A DNA stretch of 64,000 nt from Sordaria brevicollis. Its lineage: Eukaryota > Ascomycota > Sordariomycetes > Sordariales > Sordariaceae. The translations under genes and the position numbers were made by a program. The stretch is taken from the NCBI GenBank assembly GCA_033439795.1, contig JAUTDP010000009.1, positions 310,001-374,000 of the forward strand, read 5' to 3'. Shown here piece by piece: positions 38,933-49,785 of this stretch; the first letter of the stretch is position 1; every line of letters begins with the position of its first letter. The notes beneath the pieces are model-generated. The model had not been told where the DNA came from and did not search any database. It saw only the letters and a program-made list of their open reading frames with translations.

Positions 38933-39221
38933 TATAAAGATTGGCTCCTTGGAAATAAATAAAGATTTGTATAAAATAGAATAAATTAATTATAAGGAAG
39001 ATTCTATATTTCTAATTAATTGGGGGACCTCCAATCTTATACCCTCCTAGTACTTGGGCGTATTTATAGGGTTATAAAGGCCCTATAAGTACCTGCCTAT
39101 ACCTATTTAATTATTCGTAGTAAGTAAAGGTCTATATTAAATAAGTACTACCCTTCATAGGTAAGTACGTTGCTCGTATCTAGGAAGTACCCAGTGGGTT
39201 ACGCCGCAGGCGCCGCCCACA
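38933..39221 (-). repeat. Right LTR (5' LTR in element orientation)
   Basis: 289 bp, ending CGCCCACA on the plus strand, so on the element's own strand it begins TGTGGGC. The outer (right) part is GC-richer and nearly free of RIP; the inner part is mutated. In this orientation it should carry the element's promoter. Confidence 0.92.
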
Positions 39222-39226
39222 CCAGT
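39222..39226. repeat. Right target-site duplication (CCAGT)
   Basis: Identical to the five bases before the left LTR. Confidence 0.9.
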
Positions 39227-39592
39227 GTAACCCCCTCCTATCAATGAGCTTATCCAATCAGCTTCCACCCCATGCTCAACCCGTGCCGTCCCCCGTCGTT
39301 ATTGCCAATGCTCCTCTGCCCTTGAGGTTTCCAATCTTTTGGAAGCAACCGCCAGGCGCCCACTGCCAGTGTTCCTGCCCTCTGGTGCCCCCGTGTGCCT
39401 GTTCTGTGCCTGTGCTCTCCCACTCTGTAATCTTGGCGCTTGTACCTCCCAGGCATCTCATCTTTCGAAACAGGAGGGCACAAAGCCCGATCTCCTCCAG
39501 GACTTCCACTTCGCCCAGACTCAAATGTCCTTTCCCCGTCCCAAGCCCTGGGAATTGCCAATTGACCCGGGTCGACACCAAGACAACTTAAC

Positions 39593-39627
<35 letters not shown>

Positions 39628-40212
39628 GAACGGCCGAGACAACTTGAAGGACAGCAACGACATCAACGAAATACCGAGAATACATACAAGCAATCATAAC
39701 ACAAGGCCGTCGATGCAATTGAGTGGGAGTGACGGCCCGTCCAATAAAAAAAGATACCTCCTGAGGATTTGCCCATCATCTGCGGCGATCCTGTGGTGCC
39801 TCATTTCCACGCTTTTACACGACACAAAGCCGCGACCACAATAACACCTAATCAATACATTACAACTAACTACGCCGTCTTGTCGTTCTCCTTCTTTTGC
39901 ACTCAGGCCTGGTCAAAGGCTCGTACACTCGTTTTTTTTTCAGTTTTGTCAGCAATACGTATGTTCCCAGCAAGCGCATCTGAATTACGACTACTTTCGG
40001 GGCTTCTCTCCTTTCAACTCCACCCCCAAATCCTGGTTACACCATCCACCCGTCGGCAGAGCTTCCATTGAGGTTGGCAACGCACAAGGCGTCAATCCAC
40101 CACCATCCTTTTCGCCGCGTCCTAAGGACGCTGGCAGTTCTTCGTCGACAACACCGCTCTTGGTCTTTCTCTACCCGGCTCATTGCTCGCCTAAAGCGCA
40201 ACACTTATAACC
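39227..40212 (+). promoter_or_regulatory. Upstream region of the PalI gene
   Basis: About 1 kb between the right LTR and the PalI start. It contains a CGA trinucleotide run (39595-39626) and a pyrimidine-rich stretch nearer the gene. It is not RIPped. The short open frames in it are broken up and show no domain. Confidence 0.45.
39595..39626. repeat. (CGA)n microsatellite
   Basis: About ten and a half tandem CGA units in non-coding sequence upstream of the PalI gene. Confidence 0.95.
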
Positions 40213-42425
40213 ATGTTGCGGCCTGCGACACCTCTCGCGGTGCTGCTCTTTGCGGCATTCGCGCTGCTCACGCTGGCCACCATCTCCACGCCAATCATCA
40301 AGCAAATTCCTCTGAGTAGCTTCAATATCAAAGAAGTGGGCGACTTGAGCTTTGGCGTCTTTGGTTACTGTACCGCGAGCGGCTGTAGTCCTATAGAAAT
40401 TGGCTATGATACCTGTGAGTTGTCACCCCGGTAGTGTCTTGTTGCATGTCACACTTTCAATGTTTTTGGTGTCAAGTACTAATTTCTACAGCTGCTTTCA
40501 CCGACGCAATCAACTCGGACTTCGACATTCCAATGGGGACCCGCTCTACACTTTCAAGTATCTTGATCGTACACCCAGTCGCTGCCTTGATCACCCTAAT
40601 CAACTTCGTCCTTGCTATTGTGGCCCATTTCCACTCGCCCTCTCATTCAGCGCGGTACCTCCTAATCCTGTTCATCATCAGCATCGTTGACTTCATTGTC
40701 TGCCTGTTGTGCTTCCTTGTCGATGTGTTGCTCTTCATTCCACACTTATCATGGGGCTCTTATATCGTCGTCGCCGCTACCATTCTTGTAGCGTTTTGCG
40801 GTCTGGTAACATGTGCCATGCGCAGAACACTTGTCAACAGGAAGGCCCAGAGGAAGCGCATTGCGGAAAACGCTGAGATGAGTGGAGAGAACTACTACAA
40901 CCGTCAGGCACAGACTGCCCCCGTCACACAGGTTACCGGTTCACAACCTACCGTACCCATGATCAGTGGCGCGAACGGCGCAGCCGACAAGCTGCCCGAA
41001 TTTACTACTTTCGAGAAGAAGGACGACCGTAGCGAGGAACGAATCCCACTTACGTCGGTTAGCCCCATCGATCGGTCACCAGCAACGCTAGTCAACGACA
41101 GCACGCCGCCCAGCCTGATGGACGGTGCGCCCTCTCGATCACCGTCCAGTACACCTGTTGGCCGAGACCAGTACGGAAACCCACTTCCACCTCAAGATGG
41201 ATATGCCATGAGGCCCGGACCTCAGAACGAGCGTATGAATTCGCGGGGTAGAGGTGGCATGCCTCCCAATGGCTATCGTGGACGTGGTGGCTTTGCCGGA
41301 CCTGGCAGAGGAGGTGGACCTGCACCAAATGGACGAGGAGGCTATGGCCCACCGGGACGAGGAAGGGGAGGCTATGGTCCGCCGCCTCGCGGATACGGAG
41401 GCCCAGGACCACGGGGTGGGCGAGGCCCTCCCCCTCAGGGTTATCAAGGCGGGCCAGATAGGAGGCCATCCCCAGGTGCTCCTTACGGACCCGGCCCTGG
41501 CGTTGGCGCGTATGGACAGCCATCTGCGTACGGCAGTAGGCAACAGTCACCGGGCCCTCCATCTGCCCCAGGATATGGAAATAACGAGCAACTAGGGCCT
41601 CAGTATTCGGCATACAACCCGAGAAGGGCCTCGCTCCCGAGAGCCGAGTCTCCACCTCCCCTCCCCGGCATTGATGATGGTGTGCCTGGCCCTGCGGTAG
41701 AGCTTGATGCTTCTCCCACAAACCCAGGCGTTGGACAGTACGGAATCAGGGACAGTGATTCAGATGTTGCTGGAATGTTGGCCATGCAACAAGGCAGGGC
41801 TCCAGGCCCGGACCGTGGCAATAACGGGAACGGATATAATCAGGAAGGGTAAGTGATGCCTCCAAGCAAAGTTGACGGTGATCGCTGACCGATTAGACCC
41901 AGCGATGTTTACGTGCCGCCTAGGCAAGCATGGAACCAAGGACCTGGAAGAAACTCCCCGGGACTAGCGCCACCAGCAGCTCGAGGCCCAGCACGTCCAA
42001 TTTCCGAGGCCGTCACCGCTTCAGTAGCCAGTGATTACTACGAAGACGTCGACCCGCGCTTCGCCGAGCCTCCAGCTGTCGGGCACAAGCCGCCGCCCGT
42101 CTCCATGCAGCCTCTTCCAGGATCGAACTCATACGACGATATCCCCAACCGAGCTAGAAGCCCGGCTGAGTCCGAGCGTTCTAACTTCACCTCGATCTCC
42201 CAGCGTGGAATTAACCCACGTTGGAACCCTGCCAATGCACCGATGTCTCCTCCGGGAGCAGGTGGCTTTGGAGGAGGCGGCGGAGGCAGTGTGGTACCTC
42301 GGCGCCCGGTTAACCGCCCCGCCCCTGGTCCCGCTGATGCCTCGGACTTGCTTCTCAACTCCAACCCAGACTTCCAACTACCTGGACGCGGTGGTAACAT
42401 TCCTAGAGCGGCCGGCCCCCGGTAA
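40213..42425 (+). CDS. palI: pH-response regulator PalI/Rim9
   Basis: Exons 40213-40414, 40492-41848 and about 41897-42425, giving about 695 residues. The N-terminal quarter is a four-helix SUR7/Rim9 membrane domain: a first hydrophobic segment at residues 5-25, a luminal loop with a conserved-looking GYCTASGC cysteine pair, then three further segments (VHPVAALITLINFVLAIV, LLILFIISIVDFIVCLL, YIVVAATILVAFCGLV). The rest is a long cytosolic tail rich in Gly, Pro, Arg and Tyr (many GRGG and GYG repeats). PalI helps the 7-TM sensor PalH reach the plasma membrane in ambient-pH signalling that leads to PacC processing. Neurospora names this protein PRR-5. Intron 1 has GTGAGT and CTAAT; intron 2 has GTAAGT and CTGAC with two in-frame AG acceptors six bases apart (41896 and 41902). 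Confidence 0.92.
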
Positions 42426-43937
42426 TGCACAATTAATAAGCCGACAATGAGCTATACCACTTATGACTGTTTGGGACGGAATTACTAGGTGCTTTGGGTT
42501 TGAGCACAACGTTCTGGATGGATGGATATGACATTGCGAAAGTTTCTTTTTATTTGACATTTGTGCCCCAATAGTCTAGGGGCTTTCTTTGAATGAAAGA
42601 GAGAGGGTGTACATATAGTATGACCGGCCACGGTCAGGTCAAGGTAGGTAGCACAATCCAGGGAACGACAGGCCTATCGAATGCAGAATGAGTAAGGAGT
42701 GAATACTTGCCATTCTACCCTTGGGCCAGTTCCAAGCGACACGCGTCTTTTTCTTCTTTTCTGATGATGGAGTTTTTCGTTTCTTTTCAAAGGGGCAACA
42801 GAGAGGGAGAGGGAGAGGGAGAGGGAGAGGGAGATGGAGATGGAGAGGGAGATGGAGAGGGAGAGGGAGAGAGCGGCAGAGGCAGAACCAAAAGGCAAAA
42901 TATAGGCCTGCCTGTGATTTAAAACCCGTACCTAACTTATACACTTTGATATATACCAAGTTAATACGTAGACCTAGTCAATACTTCTCGTCCCATACAG
43001 CAAATGACGGTATGTACTTTTCTTTTGGAAGATTCCATGTCTCTACATACTTCTATGATGTGTATTTATTTGGAATCTTCATCAAGCTCCCAGTTTAATT
43101 AACCTTAATAGAAGAGACAAGCCTTGAACTGTGGTCAAGCTTATCAACCGGACATGGCCATCACCGCCATGGACGAATGAGCATGTGAACAAACATAGTA
43201 AGACAGACAAGTTGAGTTCATTGGTGGTGATGACGAAATGGTCATAGATGTATTGCGCTTAAATACTCACATTGCGTGATGGAACATTCTGGTACACGAG
43301 CTTCTTCCCTATCGAGGGCTTTAGCACAGAACATTGAGTCAGGAGAAGCGTTGTAAAGATGCTAAGAGGCAGAAACCAAACTGAACATTGGTTTGAGTTG
43401 GGTTATTTAATTTCCTAATAATTCAGATACAAATATAATTAACAATTCAGTATTGACGATCCTGATGCTGTCGAACATCCCCAGGCAACCCATGATACGA
43501 ACGTGCTTCTACCTTGATGAACGCCTAATTATGATAGGCAAGGAACTGAAACGATCTCTCGAGGTCGCCAGTCTTGAAAACAACTCATAGCAACCATGCT
43601 CAGAGACAATGGAGCAGGATACCATGGAAACCATAGTTTTCTTTTCATTGAGGCGTAAGGACACATTGTATGGTTCCTCCACCGTCCCCCCTTGGATGAA
43701 AGAACAATCAGACACCCAAAAGTGGCCATCCTTTCGGCCTTCAATCTCCAAAGCTGCGATATGGCCGGCGCTGCATGTAACCGGCAACTGAAACCACCAC
43801 TCGGTAGATGGTGAGACAAGATGGATCTATCTCGCCATCCGAGCAATGATTTTCCGAGAATAGAAGTACACAACAATATACAGACCTGCGATAAGGTATT
43901 GCGTGCCTGACGCAGATGCAAGCTCCAGTTGGCTGTA
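42426..43937. other. Convergent intergenic region right of PalI gene
   Basis: About 1.5 kb. It contains the PalI 3' UTR and a purine microsatellite at about 42800-42880. No gene is supported; a 139-codon minus-strand frame near 43529-43948 has no recognisable features. Confidence 0.45.
42802..42882. repeat. (GGGAGA)n purine microsatellite
   Basis: Imperfect hexamer repeats of GGGAGA with interspersed GATGGA units, all purine on the plus strand, in the 3' flank of the PalI gene. Confidence 0.9.
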
Positions 43938-46105
43938 TTAATATCCACGCCTGGTGACTCTCCTAACCACCTTCTTCTTCACTGGCTCCGGCTTTGTGGT
44001 AAAGAAACTCTTGTTGCCATCCTCAGATGTGTCAATCCACGCCGGGTCAGCTTTGCTCCAATCAGACGAAAATGGATTCCGCGGATCATTGAGCTTCGAG
44101 CTCTGCTTGCAAGCAAGCAGTGAAACCAGCGCCATAGTTACCAGAGGATCGCCACACTCTTTCTCATCCTTACTGCTAGGTTCTCTGCGTCCACCTCCAA
44201 TAACTCCAACTTTGCTCTCCGAAGCTCTAGTAACGGAGACGGGCAGTAACTCGGTAGCCTTCTTCTCGAGCAGCCTCACGCCTGAGTAGAATATGTGGTT
44301 CGTCTTCTCTTCTCTCCGCGCTTGTTCTTCCGGCGACGGGTTCCAAGACACAGCTCTGGATTGAACAGGATAGTTCTCGTACCAAGAATTATCTTGGAGG
44401 GAAGTCTGCCCAGCGTGGTTGTTGGGGTAAACGCCCCCAAAGGAATGCATGGTCTTATCGAGCGGCAGATTGTCAAGAGCCAGGCTCGTGGTTGTGGGAG
44501 CCTTGCTGGACAGGTAGTTGTGGTTCCCGAAGAGCTGCTGAAATGCCTCTTCTGTGTCATCGACGCAAGCAGCGCGAGACGCTCTGCTGCGGTCATCAAC
44601 TGAAAATGCTCCAAAAGCTCGACGCAGTCGATCACCCATTTCATGAAGCTCATCTTTCCTGCTTGACAGTGATGGAAACGCAGGATTACCGCGGACACTC
44701 GGTTCATTCTCCGCGGATGGAAAGCCAGGAGGGGTGCGGAGGGGTGATTTGTCGTCATCATAGGTGCGGAGGATTCTATAAGTAGATTCTGCGGTCGACG
44801 GCTTGTACGAACGTTGTCCTGGTGGGCCTGCGGTAAGGGGCTGGGGGGTCCCAAACGCAGCAGACGTGGTGCCGTACGGCATCGCGGACTGGTTCCTGCT
44901 AGTGACCGAAGGCTTGGTGAGAAGCGATGAGGGTGTATCAGGCCTGTTCATGCCATAGTGCGCTGTGCGTGCCTTGGCCAGCGCAAGGGTATTCTGTGCT
45001 TTCTTTTGCATAGGGTTCGGATACGATGCGAGGCTCGTGAGACTCTTGACGGAGAAGGTTGACGCGAGGAGAATATCATCTCCGGTGGAGCTGTCATCGT
45101 CTCCAGTTGTTGAAGCGTTCTCCTTCAGGCCGGAAAGGATACCCGAAGCTGCAGCCGAAGGCGCTGGAAGGTTCCCAGCTCTGATGGCAGGAAACGACAT
45201 GACAGTAGCGTGGGATTTCTCCGCATCGGCAAAAGGGCTGACGGCTCGATCGAGGTTTTGCTGCAGAGGCGAATAATGTGGCAAGCTGGTCTTCGTGGGT
45301 GGGGGTGATATCTCAGCTTCGGCCACAGGCAAAGCCGATAGGAGCGAATTGGGGAACGGGCCGAAGCCGTGGTGACCCGGAGGTGATTGGAGTCCGTTGT
45401 AACGACGAGTGCGAGGCCGTCGAGTGGGAGGGTGTATCGGTGCCGTGGCATTGGGATTATGAAGGGTACCAACGGTAGTGAAGGTAGCCGGCTTGGATGG
45501 CTTCGTCGTATCTGCCGGCGAGAACGCGGACGAGTTAGAGAGAGGTGACGAGAAAGGATCCATCTGAACGACGAGACTGGTTGCACTTTGCTAATCGAGA
45601 CCTTTGGTGCAGAGGACAGACGGTATGAAGGAAGGATGAAGATGAAGATGAGTTGCGAGTTGGCAAGGGCGAGATTTTGGTTTTCAACGGGAAGGGAAAG
45701 GAGGTTTTTGAAGGACGGGACTGCGAGGTGCCAGTGGTATAATTTGCGATGAAGGAGCAAGGGGGGAGAGACGTGTCGAAGGCAAGAGCGACCTGGAGAG
45801 TGGGATAACGTACCATCTGCTTCGGTATTTATGGGGCTCTGGCCAGAAGAGGCCGTAGTTGCCAGTGCAGACTGAGCGTCGAGCCACTCTTGCAACTTGG
45901 CTTCGCTTGCCTTAATCAAACGCGCGTGACGAGCATGTCGTGGTTGATCAGGGCTTGGAGGATCGTAGACTGGTATAGCCATCGTGTTCGATTCCCCTCC
46001 AGGTTGGGTCGTTGAGGTTGAGTGAACCTCTATCATAGGAACGTGTCGACTCGGTCGTGAGGGCGCATGCGACTCGGTCGCAGTTGACTCGATAGGCTCG
46101 GCCAT
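43938..46105 (-). CDS. Unrecognised serine/proline-rich protein
   Basis: I do not recognise this gene. A 541-codon open frame (45563-43938) is rich in Ser, Pro and Thr. It has a short predicted helical part near residues 420-450 (PEEQARREEKTNHIFYSGVRLLEKKA) and ends in a basic tail (VKKKVVRRVTRRGY). A likely upstream exon at 46105-45814 begins with a well-placed ATG and encodes about 97 residues (with RLIKASEAKLQEWLDAQSAL) up to a perfect GTACGT donor. The simplest acceptor, CAG at 45566-45564 just before an internal ATG, does not join the two parts in phase, so a small middle exon, another splice site or a separate downstream gene must be considered. The boundaries are therefore approximate at the 5' end; the 541-codon part is well supported by its length and codon use. 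Confidence 0.6.
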
Positions 46106-46611
46106 TTTTAACTGCACCTTGACAAGAAGCAGCTGCTGTTCTTTACCCGCTGATCCAGTGTGCGAACGTGATCTGGATTATGTGACTAGGTAGGAGCAAT
46201 CATGACCCAGTGTGGCTTTCCTTCCAGGCGTCCAAGCGTAGGTGGATCGTGAGGTGGTATTGTTGGGCAGGTGGCAGGCAGGAGTAGTAAAGATTGTTGA
46301 AAATTTCCAGTGGGGGCCTTCCTTTTATATCCTGTTCCTTCTCCAGGTTCCGTCCCAATATTGCGCTCTGCAGAAGTTGCATGCAGGTGAAGGGAATGCT
46401 GTTCTTTCGCATGGGAAGGCGCCGCCCGCGTTCGTTTCGTGTCGCGCAGGTTTTATCTGCCGTCCCATATGGCAGAAAGAACGACTGAAATTTTGATCCG
46501 TGATTCTTCAGTACCAGCACCTGCACCAGACAAACAGATTCGCGATCCTAACCACTTCCATTCCACCGCGGGAGCAATCTCGAGATGATAATGATGTTCC
46601 GCTGGCCACAA

Positions 46612-46693
46612 TCGTGTACATATCGAGCTTGCTTTTCCCTTCGCAACTTAGCTCGTGTACATATCGAGCTTGCTTTTCCCTTCGCAACTTAGC
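46612..46693. repeat. Perfect 41-bp tandem duplication
   Basis: Two identical adjacent 41-bp units (46612-46652 and 46653-46693), each starting TCGTGTACATATCG. Absence of any difference suggests a recent duplication or a repeated stretch created during assembly. Confidence 0.97.
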
Positions 46694-46960
46694 TTAACAC
46701 CCCAAAGTCGGCAAAGAACAGGGCATATAGATGGCTTATCTTTATCATGAAGGGCAGGAAAACACGACAAGAAAAACGTATTCTGTCAACAACACGTCTT
46801 GTTGCTGCCTCTTTCAGGTGGCTCATGCATTGATTCCGGAAAACAGGAACGTATCGCCGGTGAATTCAGGAAGAGAAGAAGACTCAGCTAAAGGACAGCC
46901 TACTTCTTTGGTTGAATACTTAGTTTGCGTGAAGGTGAAAGCTTGGCTTAGGAATAAAGG

Positions 46961-46987
<27 letters not shown>
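46961..46987. repeat. Poly(A) homopolymer, 27 bases
   Basis: Uninterrupted A-run followed by purine-rich sequence. It has no target duplication or upstream coding remnant that would suggest a retroposed copy. Confidence 0.9.
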
Positions 46988-46992
<5 letters not shown>

Positions 46993-48405
46993 AAGAAAGA
47001 GGAAGAGAAAAGGAGAGACAAGAGTTTCAAGAAGCTATATTCAATGCCCCATGAGGTTCGAGAGTAGCTGCCAACGTCATCCTCCCACGCTCTTCATCTT
47101 TGATATGATAGCCTTCTGCATACTAGATCCATGCTGGAGATATAATTCCTCGGGTTCCAAGCTTGGGCAGCACTAGAGGTATGCAGCTCGTTGACAACGT
47201 ACAAAGAGGGGATAAAACAAAGTGCTTGTTGACCTAACTTGATTCACAGCGCGAGGGATTGAAACATTTCGCACCGCATCGGTGTCATCTTACACCAGGA
47301 AAACGAGCTTACAGGTAAGATCTGATGGACTTCCCCCCATGAACCTATGGCGCGCAAGCTCCCTGTAAAGACGAAAGTAAAGAACGCATCTCATCTACCC
47401 AGGCTATGGTAGAGCATGATTAAACTTGTGTGGTATCGCGGCTCTTGATTGTATAAGCCAGCAAAACATCCTCCGAATGTTTGAGCCAACAACAACAGCG
47501 AGCATGGCCGGCTTGCCACCATGCTATTGGATCTGAGTGGGAGATAATGAGCCTTACTGTGGTTATATGTAATGGCACCGGCCAGTGTCCCGTTCCTTGT
47601 GAGGTAGAGACCCACGCTATAACGGATGGTGTAGGTAAGCTCTGGGAAAGAAATAGTATTCGGTAGACGCCGTGGTGGTGCCAAAACCCGAATCTGCCTA
47701 TGCTCATGATTCCCAGTAGAGAAGATAAGCAATATTTGTTGTTTGAGCGCCTTAGTGGACGAAAAGATGCTTTTTCTACTCACAACCGTAAGCCATGAAA
47801 ATTAAGAGATGTTCTTCAAAGGGGCCGCGCTGGATCATCATGCCATTATGTAAGAGCTCAGCCGATTAAAGAGAACTCGGCTCCCTCGTCGACCCACCCA
47901 TCTCGCTCTCAAGCGTGATAAAAGTGAAGAGGACGACCACAGGGGAGGAAATCCGTAGGCCGAGAGCGAGAGTCATCGATTGTGAAAATATGTAATCGTT
48001 GACATTAATATGTATAAGATGGTGCAGGAGTGTCTTGAGGGTTAAATCCCCAAGTTCCCATTATCGCAATGACACACCCTGGACGGTATGTCAAAGGACA
48101 AGACACTCGTGGTCAGTCGGTCAGGGAAGTTGGATGGAAACAAATAGACCAGAAGACATGGACAGACGGAAAATGGTCTCGGAAACATGTGCCCCGTTCA
48201 GTAGCTTTGACGAGCAGGATTCGGGCTGTTGTGACTCGGAACGCGTTCCGGCCAAATGGCCCGTTTTTGGGAATGGCTTCGGTTGCAGTGGAAAGTGGGG
48301 CAAAAGAGCCGTCGATCATTAGGTTGCTCCACAGCTCCAGGCCCGGACCGGGCGGGCCTCCGCGGAGTGGGTCTCCCTGAAAACCTCCCCCGCTCCGTGA
48401 TCGAT

Positions 48406-48441
48406 GGTACCCGGACTGGTACCCGGACTGGTACCCGGACT
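48406..48441. repeat. Three tandem copies of a 12-bp repeat
   Basis: The unit GGTACCCGGACT occurs three times in a row without a difference. It contains the palindrome GGTACC. It lies in non-coding sequence. Confidence 0.95.
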
Positions 48442-49608
48442 GTACGCACCCTCGACATCAACCTTTAGAGGTATCCTTTCCAGCCTGACTTCAAACACTA
48501 CATCTCCAGTGGAATCAATAGGTGAAGGAGGGGTGATTCGATGGAGGCAGTTGAGCTCTCTAGTCAGACTTGAGCCGCGGCTTGACATTGCTTGCTCTCG
48601 ACAATCATTCCTTCGATGCACCAGATACTACCTAGAGGTAGTCTCCACTGATAGGGTTGTTTTGTAGGTTCGTCCCATTCCAAACCGTGCAGTGAGAACC
48701 ATGGCTATGCAGCGGTATGTGTCTCGAATCGAGGAAATCGCAATATTATCAGCATGAGACTCTCGTTCGAATACCAATCAGACGCCTCACGAAGCGCCAC
48801 CTCCCCTATGCTCGAGACGTCCACCACATTTCCGCCATCCCGGACTTCCCATCGCCATGCCGGACTGGCTATGAGGATACTTCAACACACGGCCTGAGAT
48901 TGAAGGAAACCTATGTCTACCTCCACAGCACCTGCATTTGTGCGGCAACCATTGCGGCGAAGGCTTGTGCTGTCAGATGGCCCTACATGCATCCAGGCAC
49001 CCAACTCTAGACACTTACTCATGTACCAGGCTGCTGGGAAATACCTATGTAACTACTACGCACGCTAGGTAATGCCCTGGTAGGGAGTTGCAGAAGAATG
49101 TTGCCGTCGCTCTGGGCGGCGGGTAACGTTGTTGTGAAGTTTAAGGGGATGATTGATGTTGTCATCCGGCTAGTAGAGCGTACAAGCGCCGGGCTGTCAG
49201 CGTCTAAGGATGATAAGCATATCGAGAATAAGGAAGGTTCCGGTCTAGAGATACATGTAGCCTCCTTTTGCTTCCTGAGGGTCAATATGTGGTGAAACGG
49301 ACCGTGATCGGGCTTAAAGTGAGTGCAGTCGACCCCTTGCGGTTTTTCTTCACAGGATGCCTGTGTGGTTCATGTTGCCCGTGACAGGACGGACTTTAAC
49401 ACCACCACCGATGCTGAGAGACAGGCGGCCCCTTGTCAGTCAGTGATGACCGCTACCTCCAACTGCCTGTGTGACCCCACCCCCGACTTTCGGTTCTGTC
49501 TTTGGCACTACAGTGGACTTTCTGCAGTGTGCCCTTCCCACCCATCATCCCGCCTTCCAGCCGCGTTTTGGTTGCAGATCCCCGGCCACCCAAGTCCCCA
49601 GGCAGCCC

Positions 49609-49664
49609 CTGTGTGTTGAAATCGAGGTGTCAGTCCCCACTTTGCACGGGCACCCCCCTTTACA
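49609..49664 (+). repeat. Left terminal inverted repeat
   Basis: 56 bp starting CTGTGTGTTG and ending CCCCCTTTACA. It matches the reverse complement of 54009-54064 except at position 14 (T here, A there). Confidence 0.95.
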
Positions 49665-49785
49665 CAACACCACATCAAAACAGACATCGTGAATCGTAAA
49701 AGTTGAATATCTCCGCGGTTTTACTGCCAAATCTGCTGGTTTTGGTCGGATTTTGAAGCTCTCGCGATGTATAATCGGTATAGCC

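Larger units (their letters stand above)
30556..39221 (-). mobile_element. RIP-degraded Ty3/gypsy LTR retrotransposon, full length
   Basis: An 8,666-bp element bounded by 289-bp LTRs and a 5-bp target duplication. The interior is extremely AT-rich and nearly free of CA and TG while CG remains common, the mark of CpA-directed RIP. Coding traces lie on the minus strand. A reverse-transcriptase tail region is legible at about 34560-34797 (YDN in place of the YxDD box, then SLTLKDYIRNF, and SEEKFAAIKRLIFPKNLRDLK). An integrase core is legible at about 32980-33240 (IDFIIGLP, then DPKFLSNI). A possible gag remnant sits at 36829-37104. The purine run GGGGGTAGA next to the left LTR, on the minus strand, is a fitting polypurine tract. 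Reading right to left the order is gag, RT, integrase, as in Ty3/gypsy elements. No frame is intact, so the copy is dead. Confidence 0.92.
46106..49602. other. Intergenic region left of the DNA transposon
   Basis: About 3.5 kb with no supported gene. It holds a perfect 41-bp tandem duplication (46612-46693), a 27-base A-run (46961-46987) and a threefold 12-bp repeat (48406-48441). Composition is normal with no RIP. Confidence 0.45.

Noticed and set aside
46731..47054. 107-codon open frame running into a poly-lysine tract
   Set aside because: The tail is just the translated 27-base A-run; the rest has no features.
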